NCBI GenBank assembly: GCA_004292695.1
Contig: RDXV01000001.1
Span: 1 to 64,000, forward strand
Length of the DNA stretch: 64,000 bases
Direction: 5' to 3'
Source of the DNA: Nostocales cyanobacterium
Lineage (GTDB): Bacteria; Cyanobacteriota; Cyanobacteriia; Cyanobacteriales; Nostocaceae
Shown: positions 19,172 to 29,284 of the stretch, piece after piece
How positions within the stretch are numbered: position 1 is the first letter of the stretch
Layout of the letters: every line of letters starts with the position of its first letter
Translations under genes and position numbers: made by a program
Notes under the pieces: model-generated
What the model was told of the DNA's origin: nothing
The model's database searches: none
The model's input: only the letters and a program-made list of their open reading frames with translations

Positions 19172-19927
19172 CTACCCTTCATTGGATCTGTCTTCAAATT
19201 GCTGGCGACGGCGTTGTTGTTGACGACGACGTGGTTCGCGTTCCCTTCCAGATGGTTGAGATGGAGTTTCTTCCTGTCCAGGAATAATTTCTCCTTTAAA
19301 CACCCAAACTTTGATTCCCAAAATTCCGTAAATGGTTTGAGCTGTGCAGTAAGCATAGTCAATGTCAGCCCGTAGGGTATGTAGAGGAACTCTACCTTCC
19401 CTTGTCCACTCTGTACGAGCAATTTCTGCTCCGTTCAGACGACCACTTACTTGTACTTTAATCCCCTGTACTCCTGCTCTTTGGGCGCGTTGGATAGCTT
19501 GACGCACGACTCGACGGAAGGAAACACGGCGCTCTAACTGTTGAGCTATGTACTCACCAATTAAGTAAGCGTCAGCATCAACTCGTTGAACTTCAACTAC
19601 GTTAATACGAATTTGCCGATTACCACCTAACAGTTCTTGGAGTCCGGTACGTAATGCTTCTATACCTTGTCCACCCCGACCTACTACTACACCAGGCCTT
19701 GCTGTTCTGACTTCTAGGTCAATCTGGTCAGCTTTCCGCTCAATTCTAACTTCAGAAATTCCTGCGTTGTTTTGAGCGTTCTTACCCAATTTTTGGTCTA
19801 TGTACTGACGGAGTTTATGGTCTTCCTGTAGAAGTTCTGGATAACGGTCAGGAACCGCAAACCAACGGGATTGGTGTTCTCTTGTAATTCCCAGACGAAA
19901 GCCGACTGGATGAATTTTCTGTCCCAC
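19172..19927 (-). CDS. rpsC: 30S ribosomal protein S3
   Basis: 251 residues. [24 protein letters not shown], the KH domain with [20 protein letters not shown] and [29 protein letters not shown] are diagnostic. S3 guards the mRNA entry tunnel. The start is GTG. The C-terminal ~35 residues are a polar, arginine- and glutamine-rich tail (RREREP...RRRQQQRRR-like) longer than the E. coli protein. Confidence 0.98.
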   Translation of the reverse strand: MGQKIHPVGFRLGITREHQSRWFAVPDRYPELLQEDHKLRQYIDQKLGKNAQNNAGISEVRIERKADQIDLEVRTARPGVVVGRGGQGIEALRTGLQELLGGNRQIRINVVEVQRVDADAYLIGEYIAQQLERRVSFRRVVRQAIQRAQRAGVQGIKVQVSGRLNGAEIARTEWTREGRVPLHTLRADIDYAYCTAQTIYGILGIKVWVFKGEIIPGQEETPSQPSGREREPRRRQQQRRRQQFEDRSNEG

Positions 19928-19983
19928 AAATGCTTCCTCTAAAATTTCTTACTGTACGCAGTTATTTGTGTCTATGTTTTTAC

Positions 19984-20337
19984 TTATTTGGCAGTAGCAC
20001 CAACTGCTACTGTAATATGACACGTCGGCTTGCGAATTTGGTAAGCTCGACCCTGCGCTCTGGGTTGAAACCTTTTTAGAACTGGACCTTGGTCAGCGTA
20101 GGCTTGAGTGATGACTAAATCTGCCCGTTCTAAACCAGCGTTATGTTCTGCGTTAGCAGCTGCACTTCTCAATACTTTTAATACTGGTTCACAAGCACGG
20201 TAAGGCATGAATTCCAATATTATCAGTGCTTCTCTGTAAGAACGCCCCCGGATTTGGTCAAGTACACGACGTACTTTATAGGGAGATACGCGGATATAGC
20301 GAGCGATTGCTTTAACTTCTGTTGTATCAGTTGCCAT
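19984..20337 (-). CDS. rplV: 50S ribosomal protein L22
   Basis: 117 residues from the ATG at 20337 ([31 protein letters not shown]). A further in-frame ATG lies at 20349, but GGAG is positioned seven bases before 20337, so the later start is chosen. The exit-tunnel hairpin region [22 protein letters not shown] is intact. Spacing: 56 bases to rpsC, ~103 to rpsS. Confidence 0.97.
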   Translation of the reverse strand: MATDTTEVKAIARYIRVSPYKVRRVLDQIRGRSYREALIILEFMPYRACEPVLKVLRSAAANAEHNAGLERADLVITQAYADQGPVLKRFQPRAQGRAYQIRKPTCHITVAVGATAK

Positions 20338-20440
20338 AGTTTTCTCCATTTGTGCAACTAAAAATCAAAAATCAAAAATCAAACAAATAAATACATACAA
20401 TTTATCCATTTTTAACTTCTAATTTTTAATTTTTAATTGA

Positions 20441-20719
20441 CTATCTCCCTGATTTCTTGTCATTTCGACCATGCCCTCTGTAAGAGCGGGTAGGAGCAAA
20501 TTCACCTAATTTATGCCCTACCATTTGCTCGTTCACGAATACGGGGACGTGTTGTTTACCATTGTGAACGGCGATAGTGTGACCCACCATGATGGGTATG
20601 ATTGTGGAAGCTCTTGACCAAGTTTTTACTACTTGTTTTTCGTTGTTAGCGTTGAGCTTTTCAATTTTGCTGAGTAAGTGATCAGCAACGAAAGGACCTT
20701 TTTTTAAAGAACGACCCAT
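20441..20719 (-). CDS. rpsS: 30S ribosomal protein S19
   Basis: 92 residues. [52 protein letters not shown] and [17 protein letters not shown] are canonical. S19 is on the 30S head and pairs with S13. About 99 AT-rich bases separate it from rplB. Confidence 0.98.
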   Translation of the reverse strand: MGRSLKKGPFVADHLLSKIEKLNANNEKQVVKTWSRASTIIPIMVGHTIAVHNGKQHVPVFVNEQMVGHKLGEFAPTRSYRGHGRNDKKSGR

Positions 20720-20818
20720 AGTGCAATTTTTGATTTTGGATGGCGGATTTTGGATTGAGAATTTTGGATTTTAGCTGAATAATGAACTCTAAACATCCAA
20801 AATTGAAAATCTAAAATC

Positions 20819-21682
20819 TTAGGACTGACGACCGCCCCGACCCCGTTTAGAGGATTTACGACGACGACGGACAATAAATTTGTTGCTGGCTTTTTTCTTC
20901 TTCCGGGTTTTTGCACCTAAAGCTGGTTTACCCCAAGGTGTCACAGGACCCGATCTACCGATGGGCGCTCTACCTTCACCACCACCATGTGGGTGATCCA
21001 CTGGGTTCATTACGCTACCTCTAACTTTGGGGCGGCGACCTTTCCAACGGTTACGTCCCGCTTTACCAGCGCTGAGGTTTCTTGCTTCTGTGTTACCTAC
21101 TTGACCAATGGTGGCGTAGCATTCCCGACGCACCATACGGAATTCACCGGAAGGTAATTTTAAGGTGACGTAATCACCTTCTTTAGCCATTACCTGGGCT
21201 GTTGCACCTGCGGCACGGACAATTTGTCCACCTTTTCCTGGTGTCATTTCTACGTTATGTACGTTAGTACCTGTAGGAATTTTATACAGGGGTAAGGCAT
21301 TACCATCTTCAATAGGCGCATCAACACCGGCAATGATAGTAGTTCCGACTTTTAAACCGTTAGGATGTAAAATATAACGCTTTTCCCCATCTTGGTATTG
21401 CACTAGGGCAATACGCGCATTGCGGTTTGGATCATACTCAACTGCTGTAACGGTTGCCGGAATATCTCTTTTGTCTCTTTTAAAGTCAATGATCCGGTAT
21501 AGTTTTTTATGTCCGCCTCCCCGACGACGGCTGGTTATCCGCCCTTGATTATTTCGTCCTTTGGAACGATGGATAAACTCGACTAATGACTTTTCGGGTT
21601 TGGATTTGGTAATCTCCGCAAAGTCAGATATGGTAACTTGTCGAGTGCTGGGGGTGTAAGGGCGATAAGAACGAGTACCCAT
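20819..21682 (-). CDS. rplB: 50S ribosomal protein L2
   Basis: 287 residues. L2 is needed for subunit joining and peptidyl transferase activity; the essential histidine lies in [54 protein letters not shown] and [14 protein letters not shown] are canonical. The basic C-terminus [13 protein letters not shown] is present. Start ATG at 21682. Confidence 0.98.
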   Translation of the reverse strand: MGTRSYRPYTPSTRQVTISDFAEITKSKPEKSLVEFIHRSKGRNNQGRITSRRRGGGHKKLYRIIDFKRDKRDIPATVTAVEYDPNRNARIALVQYQDGEKRYILHPNGLKVGTTIIAGVDAPIEDGNALPLYKIPTGTNVHNVEMTPGKGGQIVRAAGATAQVMAKEGDYVTLKLPSGEFRMVRRECYATIGQVGNTEARNLSAGKAGRNRWKGRRPKVRGSVMNPVDHPHGGGEGRAPIGRSGPVTPWGKPALGAKTRKKKKASNKFIVRRRRKSSKRGRGGRQS

Positions 21683-21790
21683 AGGTAATTTTGTCTTTCT
21701 AACTGATAATTGATGATTGGTGATTGGTGAATTAGGTAATCAAGTCAATCAGATGTTTTCTTTAATTCCTGATTCGCCACTCCTCAATCC

Positions 21791-22105
21791 TTATACATCT
21801 GGGAATAGAACTTGTCTGATTTTCTCAGCGTCCCCTTCCGCAACGGTGACTACTGCCCGTTTATATTGTGGTTTAAAGCCAATAAACTTACCTACACGGC
21901 GTTTTTTCCGGGGTGGTAAAGATGTGTTGACCTTGACTACTTTGACTTGAAATAAGTCTTCAATGGCGGCTCTAATTTGGGGCTTTGTGGATTTAGGAGT
22001 TACTTCAAATGTGTATTTGTTTTGCTCCATCATGATGGTCGCCTTTTCTGTCAAAATCGGGCGACGCACTAAGTCCGCTAGGTTACGGGGGTCAAAGTTA
22101 GGCAC
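21791..22105 (-). CDS. rplW: 50S ribosomal protein L23
   Basis: 104 residues. [25 protein letters not shown] and [33 protein letters not shown] are diagnostic. L23 is at the tunnel exit and docks trigger factor and SRP. The start is GTG at 22105, inside the last codons of rplD (8-base overlap), so it is translationally coupled. Confidence 0.98.
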   Translation of the reverse strand: MPNFDPRNLADLVRRPILTEKATIMMEQNKYTFEVTPKSTKPQIRAAIEDLFQVKVVKVNTSLPPRKKRRVGKFIGFKPQYKRAVVTVAEGDAEKIRQVLFPDV

Positions 22106-22730
22106 TGTAGACCTCCTGAATCTTTTCTAAGGCTGCTGCTGTAACGACAATTTTGTCGGCGTGCAGGATGTCGTAAACGTTGAGTTGATCAGCGGCAATG
22201 AGTTTGAGGTTTTCTACGTTACGAGCTGATAAACTAACGTTTTCTGCAATTTCTGACAAAATTAACAGGGTTTTTTGCTCTGGTGCTGCTCCCCAACGAG
22301 CTAATGCTGCTACCAATTCTTTGGTTTTGGGGCGTTGTAGTTCATTACTAAATTCTTCTACAACGATTAAGTCTTCAATACGGCTAACAAAGGCTGTCCG
22401 TAGTGCTAAACGTCTTTCTTTGCGGTTAAGTTTGATGTTGAAGTCTCTGGGTTTGGGTCCAAAGATGACACCACCACCACGCCACAATGGTGAACGAATA
22501 GAACCTGCACGGGCGCGACCTGTTCCTTTTTGTCTCCAAGGTTTACGACCACCACCTCGTACTTCTGCACGGGTTTTTGTGCTGGCTGTACCTTGGCGAG
22601 AATTGGTCATTTGCCGAACTAGGGCGCGATGTACTATGTGCGCTGCTGTTTCTTCTTTGGCAACTTTTAACTCGAAGTTGGTCTGTCCAACTTGCTCGCC
22701 TTGCCAATTTTTAACTACACTCTCAACCAT
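22098..22730 (-). CDS. rplD: 50S ribosomal protein L4
   Basis: 210 residues from the ATG at 22730 ([22 protein letters not shown]). A longer frame to 22784 exists, but GGAAAC lies just before 22730 and the L4 family starts there. [40 protein letters not shown] is the tunnel loop. In E. coli L4 represses the S10 operon; no such site was recognised here. Confidence 0.97.
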   Translation of the reverse strand: MVESVVKNWQGEQVGQTNFELKVAKEETAAHIVHRALVRQMTNSRQGTASTKTRAEVRGGGRKPWRQKGTGRARAGSIRSPLWRGGGVIFGPKPRDFNIKLNRKERRLALRTAFVSRIEDLIVVEEFSNELQRPKTKELVAALARWGAAPEQKTLLILSEIAENVSLSARNVENLKLIAADQLNVYDILHADKIVVTAAALEKIQEVYSA

Positions 22731-22790
22731 TTTTGTTTCCTTGTTTCGGTTGCCAGTGGTCAGTTGATGCTGACGGCTAAACAACTAAAA

Positions 22791-23429
22791 TTATTTGTTA
22801 CCAACTTTATTGGTGGGTAATACGTTAATTAAGCCACCGGGTTTGCCGGGAATTGCTCCCTTGATTAGTAGTAGGTTACGCTCTGCGTCTACTTTAACTA
22901 CTGTCAGTTTGCGAATTGTGACGCGAGTACCACCTAGTCTACCTGCCATTCTTTTACCAGGATATACACGTCCAGGTGTTGTACCAGCACCGATAGAACC
23001 TGGTTCTCTGTGGTTTTTAGAACCGTGAGACATTGGTCCACGACCAAAGTTATGCCGCTTCTGGTTACCTGCAAAACCACGACCGATACTTGTACCAACT
23101 ACGTCTACAAGTTGACCTTCGCTAAAGATGTCTGCTTTGATCTCTTGACCTACAGCATAATCACCGACTGCATCGGTGCGATATTCGTTCAAATGACGCA
23201 ATGCTGGAGCATTTGATTTTGCTAAATGTCCCAGTTTGGGTTTGTTTAATGCCTTGGGTTTAACCTCGCCATATCCTACTTGAATGGCTGAGTAACCGTC
23301 GGTCTGTTTTGTTTTGATTTGTGTGACAGTGCATGGGCCGACCTTAACGACGGTGACAGGAATGGCTACTCCCTCTTCGTTAAATATTTGAGTCATGCCC
23401 AGCTTAGTGCCGAGAATACCTACAGACAC
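22791..23429 (-). CDS. rplC: 50S ribosomal protein L3
   Basis: 212 residues. [59 protein letters not shown] and [18 protein letters not shown] are canonical. L3 lies near the peptidyl transferase centre. It is the first gene of the superoperon here: rpsJ (S10) is not upstream, as in cyanobacteria generally. The start is GTG at 23429, with GGAGAA upstream. Confidence 0.98.
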   Translation of the reverse strand: MSVGILGTKLGMTQIFNEEGVAIPVTVVKVGPCTVTQIKTKQTDGYSAIQVGYGEVKPKALNKPKLGHLAKSNAPALRHLNEYRTDAVGDYAVGQEIKADIFSEGQLVDVVGTSIGRGFAGNQKRHNFGRGPMSHGSKNHREPGSIGAGTTPGRVYPGKRMAGRLGGTRVTIRKLTVVKVDAERNLLLIKGAIPGKPGGLINVLPTNKVGNK

Positions 23430-24241
23430 AGTTACTGGTTCTCCTTTTTATTTGCTGACCTGGAAATCGGATTACTATGAACATGATTTTGCATTTGCTG
23501 AGGTGTTCTCTTAAATTTGAACTGTTTTTCTACAGTGCAATCTTTAGGAGTCTCAACAGATCATCTGCGTTTCTAATGTTGAAGAAATCCGTTTACTTCT
23601 CACTCGCTTGGCCACCAGAACAGCAATTTTTAACTTTTTTATTAAAAGTTTTTACTGTTTAATCAATGCAAGACGTTATTGCTTTGCGCTTTGTGCAGCA
23701 ATGCTTTCGTCCAAGCAATTGCTCTGGCACTCTCCGTTGGTAGTAGGACTTAAACGATCATGACCGTTCAGTATCCATTTCCTGAATCTTTCTTTTCAGA
23801 ATCTACTGCTGTTAATCCCTTAAACTTGATGTTTTTTCGGGGTCTTGCCTTTTTTTAGGGGCTGCGGGAGTGAATTTGGGCTGGAGCTACAATCGGGCTG
23901 TGGTATGACAGCCTTTGGCTTCGTTTTTGACCTGAATGCTTCTCTATTTTAGCAGTCTCTATGTGCTTTCTTTCTCAGGTTGCTTAATTATATCTGGAAA
24001 GTTTACGATCATCATCAAGATGAAGACAGTTGCTGAAAATGCTAAGTTGAGAAGGCTATCCTAATTTTATTTTGGTCACAATCTAACAATATAAACTATT
24101 GGTTGATTTTTGTCTAGTAGTTTACTGGGCATCTTTGGAAATGATGCTCAATATTTCCTAAATTTCTGTGACTTAACCTATCTTAATCTACCATCAAAAG
24201 GTGAATAATAGAAATATCTAAGTGGGATTCAGATAAAATCT
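23430..24241. promoter_or_regulatory. Divergent promoter/leader region between rplC and ndhN
   Basis: About 810 bases without a supported gene, between the ribosomal superoperon (minus) and ndhN (plus). It must contain the main superoperon promoter and a leader, plus the ndhN promoter. A partial inverted repeat TTCTGAA/TTCAGGAA lies near 23795-23815. The half nearer rplC has mixed composition and the half nearer ndhN is AT-rich. A 61-codon plus-strand frame at 23477 has no coding features. Confidence 0.6.
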
Positions 24242-24718
24242 ATGGCACTAATTACCACTGGCAACGGTTTCATCCGCGATTTGGAAAAATTTGGCGCTCT
24301 GGGCGTATATGTTCCTCTAGAGGGCGGCTATGAAGGTCGCTATCGCCGTCGTTTACGGGCTGCGGGCTACACTAACCTACATATTACTGCTAGGGGTTTG
24401 GGAGATGTTGCAGCCTATTTGATGGGGGTTCACGGTGTAAGACCGCCTCATCTGGGTAAAAAAAGCACTGGTAGCGGTGCTGCGGTAGGTGATGTTTATT
24501 ATCTACCACCTATGATTGGTTCTCATCTGGAACATTTACCACCTAAGTCTAAGGGTTTGTTACTTTGGATTATTGAGGGACATATCCTTTCTGATCAGGA
24601 AGTTGAGTATCTCATCAATTTGCCTAAGTTAGAACCACGAGTCAAGGTTGTAATTGAACGCGGTGGCGATCGCTATTTCCGTTGGACTTCTCTGGAAAAA
24701 ACTCTCTTAGCTAGTTAG
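24242..24718 (+). CDS. ndhN: NAD(P)H-quinone oxidoreductase subunit N (NDH-1)
   Basis: 158 residues, matching cyanobacterial and chloroplast NdhN in full. LITTGNGFIRDLEKFGALGVYVPLEGGYEGRYRRRLRAAGY, then KSKGLLLWIIEGHILSDQE. NdhN is a peripheral stromal/cytosolic subunit of the photosynthetic NDH-1 complex, which takes electrons from ferredoxin for cyclic electron flow and respiration. It lies divergent from rplC. An HIP1 site (GCGATCGC) lies near the 3-prime end of the gene. Confidence 0.96.
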   Translation: MALITTGNGFIRDLEKFGALGVYVPLEGGYEGRYRRRLRAAGYTNLHITARGLGDVAAYLMGVHGVRPPHLGKKSTGSGAAVGDVYYLPPMIGSHLEHLPPKSKGLLLWIIEGHILSDQEVEYLINLPKLEPRVKVVIERGGDRYFRWTSLEKTLLAS

Positions 24719-25065
24719 TTTTTGGTCAGTTGTCAGTTCTGTTAACTGACTTCTGACTTTATAGCTATAGTCATCAAGATTAGGACACTAGCTAAAACAG
24801 GTGACAGGTGACAGTAAAAAATCTAGCTTTAAGCGTCTGGGCTTCAGTGTTATAGCAGAAGGCAAGGGGCAATAGGCAATAGGCAAGAGTAAAACCCTGG
24901 TTATTCTTTGGCCTCAAGGACTAATCATGTCCTAACTGTCTTGTCTACAGCTATAAATGAAGTCAGAAAAAATATAGGAGACAATTCTCCTGAATAATCG
25001 TCATACTAAAGTACAGAGAGAATCAATGACTCCTCTCAAGTTGCTATGAAGGTGATCATACAAAA
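24719..25065. other. Intergenic region with hairpin and short repeats
   Basis: About 350 bases. A perfect GTCAGTT-ctgtt-AACTGAC hairpin (24732-24750) right after ndhN may act as a weak terminator. Then come GTGACAGGTGACAG and GGCAATAGGCAATAGGCAA repeats; the TATAGCAGAAGGCAAG segment near 24853 recurs at 44860 and 57204. The 3-prime part should hold the DUF3172 gene promoter. Confidence 0.5.
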
Positions 25066-25605
25066 ATGAGACGTAAATCAACTGGTAGAACCGCTACTAC
25101 TTCTAAACCCTCTCCTTTCCAATCTCCTCTCTTTAATTTCACCACTATTGCAATTTTGGGAGGAGTGTTAATTTTAGGTATTGGAATTGGTATTGCTTTC
25201 AGTTCTACTGCTACTTTGACTCCCACTAATGTGGCATCCCGTGAATTTATTGATACTAAAGCACCTAATCCAGAAATTTGTGTTCAGTATGGCGCTAGTG
25301 CGATGGTTATGGATGCTCGATTATTTGTGACTTTAAACCCTTTTAATGTGTATGTTGCCCAGCCTAATATCCGTCCCGGATGTGTGCTACGTCAAAATAA
25401 CTGGGCTATTTTGGAAAATAAAAGACTTGTTACTTCCGATCAGGTACGAGAATGTAAAAACCGTCTGAATACTTTTGGTTTTACTGGGGATTTAGATAGC
25501 GAAAACCCAGATATTCGCTGTATATATCAAAATGAATCTGCTCAAAATTTCTTCTTATCTCAACCTGGTGCTGTTGGACCTTCTCAAGACACAGAAAGAT
25601 TTTAA
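25066..25605 (+). CDS. DUF3172 membrane-anchored protein
   Basis: 179 residues. A basic, Ser/Thr/Pro-rich N-terminus precedes one membrane helix (TIAILGGVLILGIGIGIAF, about residues 27-45). A conserved soluble domain follows, with CVQYGASAMVMDARLFVTLNPFNVYVAQP and GCVLRQNNWAIL. These are features of DUF3172, a family found in cyanobacteria and plastids with no known function to me. Cysteines at conserved positions (C72, C105, C127, C148) could form disulfides if the domain is lumenal or periplasmic. The gene is transcribed alone. Confidence 0.8.
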   Translation: MRRKSTGRTATTSKPSPFQSPLFNFTTIAILGGVLILGIGIGIAFSSTATLTPTNVASREFIDTKAPNPEICVQYGASAMVMDARLFVTLNPFNVYVAQPNIRPGCVLRQNNWAILENKRLVTSDQVRECKNRLNTFGFTGDLDSENPDIRCIYQNESAQNFFLSQPGAVGPSQDTERF

Positions 25606-25652
25606 TTAAGTAAACAGGAGGCAGGAGAAAGGAGGCAGGAGGTAAATATATT

Positions 25653-25718
25653 TCTCCCCATCTCCCCATCTCCCCATCTCCCTATCTCCCCATCTCCCTA
25701 TCTCCCCATCTCCCTATC
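25653..25718. repeat. Octamer tandem repeat TCTCCCCA/TCTCCCTA
   Basis: About eight copies of an 8-base unit, alternating TCTCCCCA and TCTCCCTA, between the convergent DUF3172 and AMIN genes. An octamer is unusual here, where most arrays are heptamers. Confidence 0.9.
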
Positions 25719-25765
25719 GTAACTATAGGATTTATTGTGCAAGACTACTTAAATTGATGAATTTT

Positions 25766-26494
25766 TTATTTTTTGATAGGTAATGGTTGCCCAAATATAA
25801 TAATCGGAATTTCTAAAATCTGTTGGTTGTTATTACTAAAATCAGGAGTATTACTAGGCAGTTTTACCATATTGTTATCAACAGTAGAATCAGCAGGAAT
25901 AATATTTACGTTGGATAGTTTTGTGTTCTGTGAATTTGGGGGCGGTACAGTGACAAATGGCTGTAAATTTGTGGGTAAATTAGTTGTTGGTGGTGGGAGG
26001 GTCATGGCTAAATCTGAGGATGGTAAATCCGGGGATTTTGTGTTATGATTTGGGAGAGGTGAACTTAATACCCAGCGCGTGGGATTTTGTGCAGAAACTG
26101 GCTGTAATTGGACTTTGTTGACATCTATGGTAGTTCCTGGTTCTAGGTCTATGACGATGCGGGTAATGTTGGGTGTGAATTGGGAAACACGTACTTTCTG
26201 CATGGTGACAGGGTAGGATTTATTGGTGTCCACATTCCCTAGTTGAGTGTTTGGTAAATCTACAACTAAACGCGGTGGTTGATGCAAATAAAAATATTCT
26301 GGTTTTGTAGTTGCAGATAGGTTAATTTCTAATTTTTGTGATTTGGGGTTAAATTGCCATTTGTTTAGTTTAGCTGCTGTTGTTGTTGCTAGGGAAGTTG
26401 CAGTGCAGAGGTTCATGACTGCATATAGGCTGAAAATACTAATTGGTAATAAGTAAGATGATGATAGTTTTTTGGGTGTAAGTTGTTTGTACAT
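25766..26494 (-). CDS. AMIN domain-containing exported protein
   Basis: 242 residues. An N-terminal signal or membrane helix (LLPISIFSLYAVMNLCTATSLA) is followed by an AMIN domain at about residues 42-125 (LNKWQFNPKSQKLEINLS, PEYFYLHQPPRLVVDLPNTQLG, RIVIDLEPGT). AMIN domains target periplasmic proteins, for example AmiC, to peptidoglycan or septa. The rest is a Pro/Asn/Thr-rich low-complexity region without a catalytic domain, so this is probably a cell-wall-associated adaptor. It follows the upstream exported protein by four bases, implying an operon. Confidence 0.8.
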   Translation of the reverse strand: MYKQLTPKKLSSSYLLPISIFSLYAVMNLCTATSLATTTAAKLNKWQFNPKSQKLEINLSATTKPEYFYLHQPPRLVVDLPNTQLGNVDTNKSYPVTMQKVRVSQFTPNITRIVIDLEPGTTIDVNKVQLQPVSAQNPTRWVLSSPLPNHNTKSPDLPSSDLAMTLPPPTTNLPTNLQPFVTVPPPNSQNTKLSNVNIIPADSTVDNNMVKLPSNTPDFSNNNQQILEIPIIIFGQPLPIKK

Positions 26495-26498
26495 GATG

Positions 26499-27005
26499 TT
26501 AATGGTTTTGTGATCGGGATGTTGGTTTTTTATCTGTTTGTGGTAAAGCTGTAAAATCTATATTTTGAGCAATTTTGTTGATTGTGATCTGTCCAGAAAT
26601 GTTATTTTGATTTAGTGGTGACATTTGAATTTTTATTAGTTGAGTTTGATTTTTCTGAATATGGGGATTTTGACAGAAAATATCTGTGTTAATGTTTCCT
26701 GTTAGTGTTAGTTTTTGGTGATTGAGTTTACCTGTGAGGTTAAGGGGTGTGTTGGTGTCGTTGGTTTTGATTGGTGAGATGCTACCATTGATGTAAATTC
26801 CAGACTGTTGTATATTTAATACCAGTGTGTTCGATTTTTGGCAGTTTGGCAAGTTGCTGTTCAGTTGCAGATGGTAGATATTGTCAATTAAAGGGGTAGC
26901 ACGAAGATTATTTTCACCGTAAGCAGTGACAGTTTTAAATAATATCAGTGCTGAGGCGATCGCCACACCGGAAATTGCGAAGAATTTAAAGTTAAAGTTG
27001 TTCAT
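26499..27005 (-). CDS. Exported/membrane-anchored protein of unknown function
   Basis: 168 residues. An N-terminal hydrophobic segment (FFAISGVAIASALILFKTVTA) looks like an uncleaved signal or a signal peptide. The remainder is Asn/Gln-rich and probably beta-structured (LNLTGKLNHQKLTLTGNINTDIFC, KIQMSPLNQNNISGQITINKIAQ), with cysteines near residues 54 and 110. I do not recognise the family. It is four bases upstream of the AMIN-domain gene, so the two are likely co-expressed in the periplasm or cell wall. Confidence 0.7.
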   Translation of the reverse strand: MNNFNFKFFAISGVAIASALILFKTVTAYGENNLRATPLIDNIYHLQLNSNLPNCQKSNTLVLNIQQSGIYINGSISPIKTNDTNTPLNLTGKLNHQKLTLTGNINTDIFCQNPHIQKNQTQLIKIQMSPLNQNNISGQITINKIAQNIDFTALPQTDKKPTSRSQNH

Positions 27006-27029
27006 GATTCATAATTAGCTATTAGTCTA

Positions 27030-27071
27030 TTCCCCATTCCCTATTCCCTATTCCCTATTCCCTATTCCCTA
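27030..27071. repeat. STRR, TTCCCTA heptamers overlapping the antiporter stop
   Basis: About five TTCCCTA units. Read on the minus strand they supply the last two codons (Arg-Glu) and the TAG stop of the antiporter gene. Confidence 0.9.
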
Positions 27072-29284
27072 CTACGAATTATTTCTTGGTTGTTATTTTC
27101 TGGTACTAAAGAACTCAAATGGGCGGTTACTTGACTGTAACGACGGGTAATAAGAAGAGAAGAACGACATTTAATTGCTAACTCATCGGTGTATCTTCCT
27201 AAAGTTTGTTTTTCAATTCCCCACGCGCGACTTGTACCGGCTATTGTTAGATCAACTTTTTCCGATGCTTCTACTACGGTTTGCATAATTTCTGGTTCGG
27301 TAATAGTTTTGATTTCTATGCGATCGCGTACATTCTCTGGTAATTTTTCAATCATGGCCTGTAGTTCATAACTTAATTCCTCTTGGCGGTTATTTGTTGT
27401 TAATACTTGCAAAATCTGTAACATACAAGTATCACGATTGATTAATAGTCTTAATGCTAAAATCAAAGCCAAGTCATCATGAATATTGCCAGAATAGGGA
27501 ACTAATAAACTTTCTAGGCGATCGCCTCCCTTATCTACAAATACCGCTACATCTACGGGAGCAGTAGTTAAAATTTGTCCGACTCTTCCCCCTAAACGGT
27601 TATTACTAAAAGCTGGGCGGTGCCATCCCACAAGAATTAAGTCTGGTTGTTCAATTTGGGCAATTTGGGACGTTTCTCTAGCTACATTACTGGAAATTCG
27701 CACGATAGGATGGATGTAAGATCCGGTAATGGGGGGTTCTAAGGTATTAATTAATTCTTCTAATTCCTGACGACGTTCAATAATTAAGCGGTTTGCTTCT
27801 GTGGGTGTACTTTCAAAACCATAGTTTTCTTCTAATTCTATTAAACTCAAAGGATTAATAATTGCTGGTTGACGGTAGTTAATAGCTATAGCTACTGCTA
27901 ATTGTACTAAGCCTTTTTGTGTACTGGGGTTAGCTACAGGTACTAAAATTCGATAGGGTGTAGCGAAAGATTCTACAGTTTCTATTACTTCTGTATTTGT
28001 TTCTGTATTTGTTTCTGGTTCTGTTTCTATATCTGTATCTGATTCGATGACATCTAATTTAATTAATCGTTTGGGATATGTCCATTCTAGTAACGGCGAT
28101 GTCATAAATGTTGTGACTAAAGCCATAACTACTAACATGGTAAATAATAAAGGTGAAATTACACCTAACTCTAAACCAATATTTAAAACAATTAATTCGG
28201 TTAAACCGCGAGTATTCATTAACCATCCTAATGCCGATGCTTCCCGTTTGTTAATTCCACTCAGACGAGCAGCAACATAAGCACCAAAATATTTACCTGA
28301 GATTGCTACTGCTAAAACTAATCCACATAATAACCATAATTCTGGACGATTAAGTAAACCGATCTGTGTCCTTAAACCACTGTAGGCGAAAAATACAGGT
28401 AAGAGAAATATTAAAACGAAATCTTCGGTTTTTACAGCTATCTCTCGGATTAATTCTGCATTTTTGGGCATGACTGCACCTAATAAAAATGCGCCAAAAA
28501 TTAAGTGAATACCGATGAATTCTGTTATCAGTGCTGAGGCAACTACTCCCATGTAAATTAATGCTAAAACCAGTTGGCTTAATTTACCTGCGCGACGGTA
28601 ATGTTTCAGAAGACGTTTAAGAAACCATCTACCAACTGTAAACATGAAAGCAATATAAGCCAGACTTTCAATAATTGTCAGAATGGCTTTTTGATCAATA
28701 CTACCATTCCGAGCTACGGCGATCGCCACAGCTAAAATACACCATGCTGTTACATCATCAACTGCTGCACAAGTTAAAGCTAATGTCCCTAAACGTGTAC
28801 CTTGTAAATTATTTTCTGTAATAATTCTTGCCAATACAGGAAATGCTGTAATTGACATTGCTGCACCTAAAAATAAAGCAAATGCTGTAAAAGATACTGT
28901 TTCATTGGCAACTAAAGGATAAAGCAGTAAAGATAAAATTCCTGCTAAAGAAAATGGAACAATAATGCTGATATTAGAGGTTAAAACCGCTGCGGGTAAG
29001 TTACCGCTCAAATATTTCGGATTTAGCTCTAAACCAATCAAAAACATAAAAAATATCAGTCCTACCTGAGATAAAACATTCAGGAAGGGAATAGTTTCTG
29101 GTGGAAACAGTATAGCTGCTGTCTGGGGAGCAATTAGACCTAAAAATGATGGGCCTAACATAATTCCAGCTACAATTTCACCAATTACTAATGGTTGTTT
29201 AATACTTCTGAATGCTAATCCTACTAATCTGGATATTCCAATTACAATTAGCACTTCAACTAGAACAAGAATAACTGTGTGCAT
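27062..29284 (-). CDS. CPA2-family cation:proton antiporter with universal-stress domains
   Basis: 740 residues. The N-terminal ~390 residues are a Na+(K+)/H+ exchanger domain with about 12 helices: QPLVIGEIVAGIMLGPSFLG, GLIFFMFLIGLELNPKYL and the ion-site region LALTCAAVDDVTAWCILA with two adjacent aspartates. An acidic linker of Glu-Thr repeats follows (about residues 405-430). Then come two UspA-like domains (PYRILVPVANPSTQKGLVQLA; ESLLVPYSGNIHDDLALILALRLL). The predicted role is K+ or Na+/H+ exchange, perhaps nucleotide-sensed. The C-terminal residues and stop fall in a heptamer repeat array. Confidence 0.9.
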   Translation of the reverse strand: MHTVILVLVEVLIVIGISRLVGLAFRSIKQPLVIGEIVAGIMLGPSFLGLIAPQTAAILFPPETIPFLNVLSQVGLIFFMFLIGLELNPKYLSGNLPAAVLTSNISIIVPFSLAGILSLLLYPLVANETVSFTAFALFLGAAMSITAFPVLARIITENNLQGTRLGTLALTCAAVDDVTAWCILAVAIAVARNGSIDQKAILTIIESLAYIAFMFTVGRWFLKRLLKHYRRAGKLSQLVLALIYMGVVASALITEFIGIHLIFGAFLLGAVMPKNAELIREIAVKTEDFVLIFLLPVFFAYSGLRTQIGLLNRPELWLLCGLVLAVAISGKYFGAYVAARLSGINKREASALGWLMNTRGLTELIVLNIGLELGVISPLLFTMLVVMALVTTFMTSPLLEWTYPKRLIKLDVIESDTDIETEPETNTETNTEVIETVESFATPYRILVPVANPSTQKGLVQLAVAIAINYRQPAIINPLSLIELEENYGFESTPTEANRLIIERRQELEELINTLEPPITGSYIHPIVRISSNVARETSQIAQIEQPDLILVGWHRPAFSNNRLGGRVGQILTTAPVDVAVFVDKGGDRLESLLVPYSGNIHDDLALILALRLLINRDTCMLQILQVLTTNNRQEELSYELQAMIEKLPENVRDRIEIKTITEPEIMQTVVEASEKVDLTIAGTSRAWGIEKQTLGRYTDELAIKCRSSLLITRRYSQVTAHLSSLVPENNNQEIIRSRE

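Noticed and set aside
23477-23662. A 61-codon plus-strand ORF in the rplC-ndhN gap
   Set aside because: No RBS, no recognisable domain, and it lies in the leader/promoter zone of the ribosomal operon.
23430-24241. tRNA or other stable RNA genes in long gaps (here and at 29285, 36225, 39111, 40705, 50064)
   Set aside because: No T-loop GTTCRANTC motif with matching acceptor stem was found by eye; a covariance-model scan would settle it.
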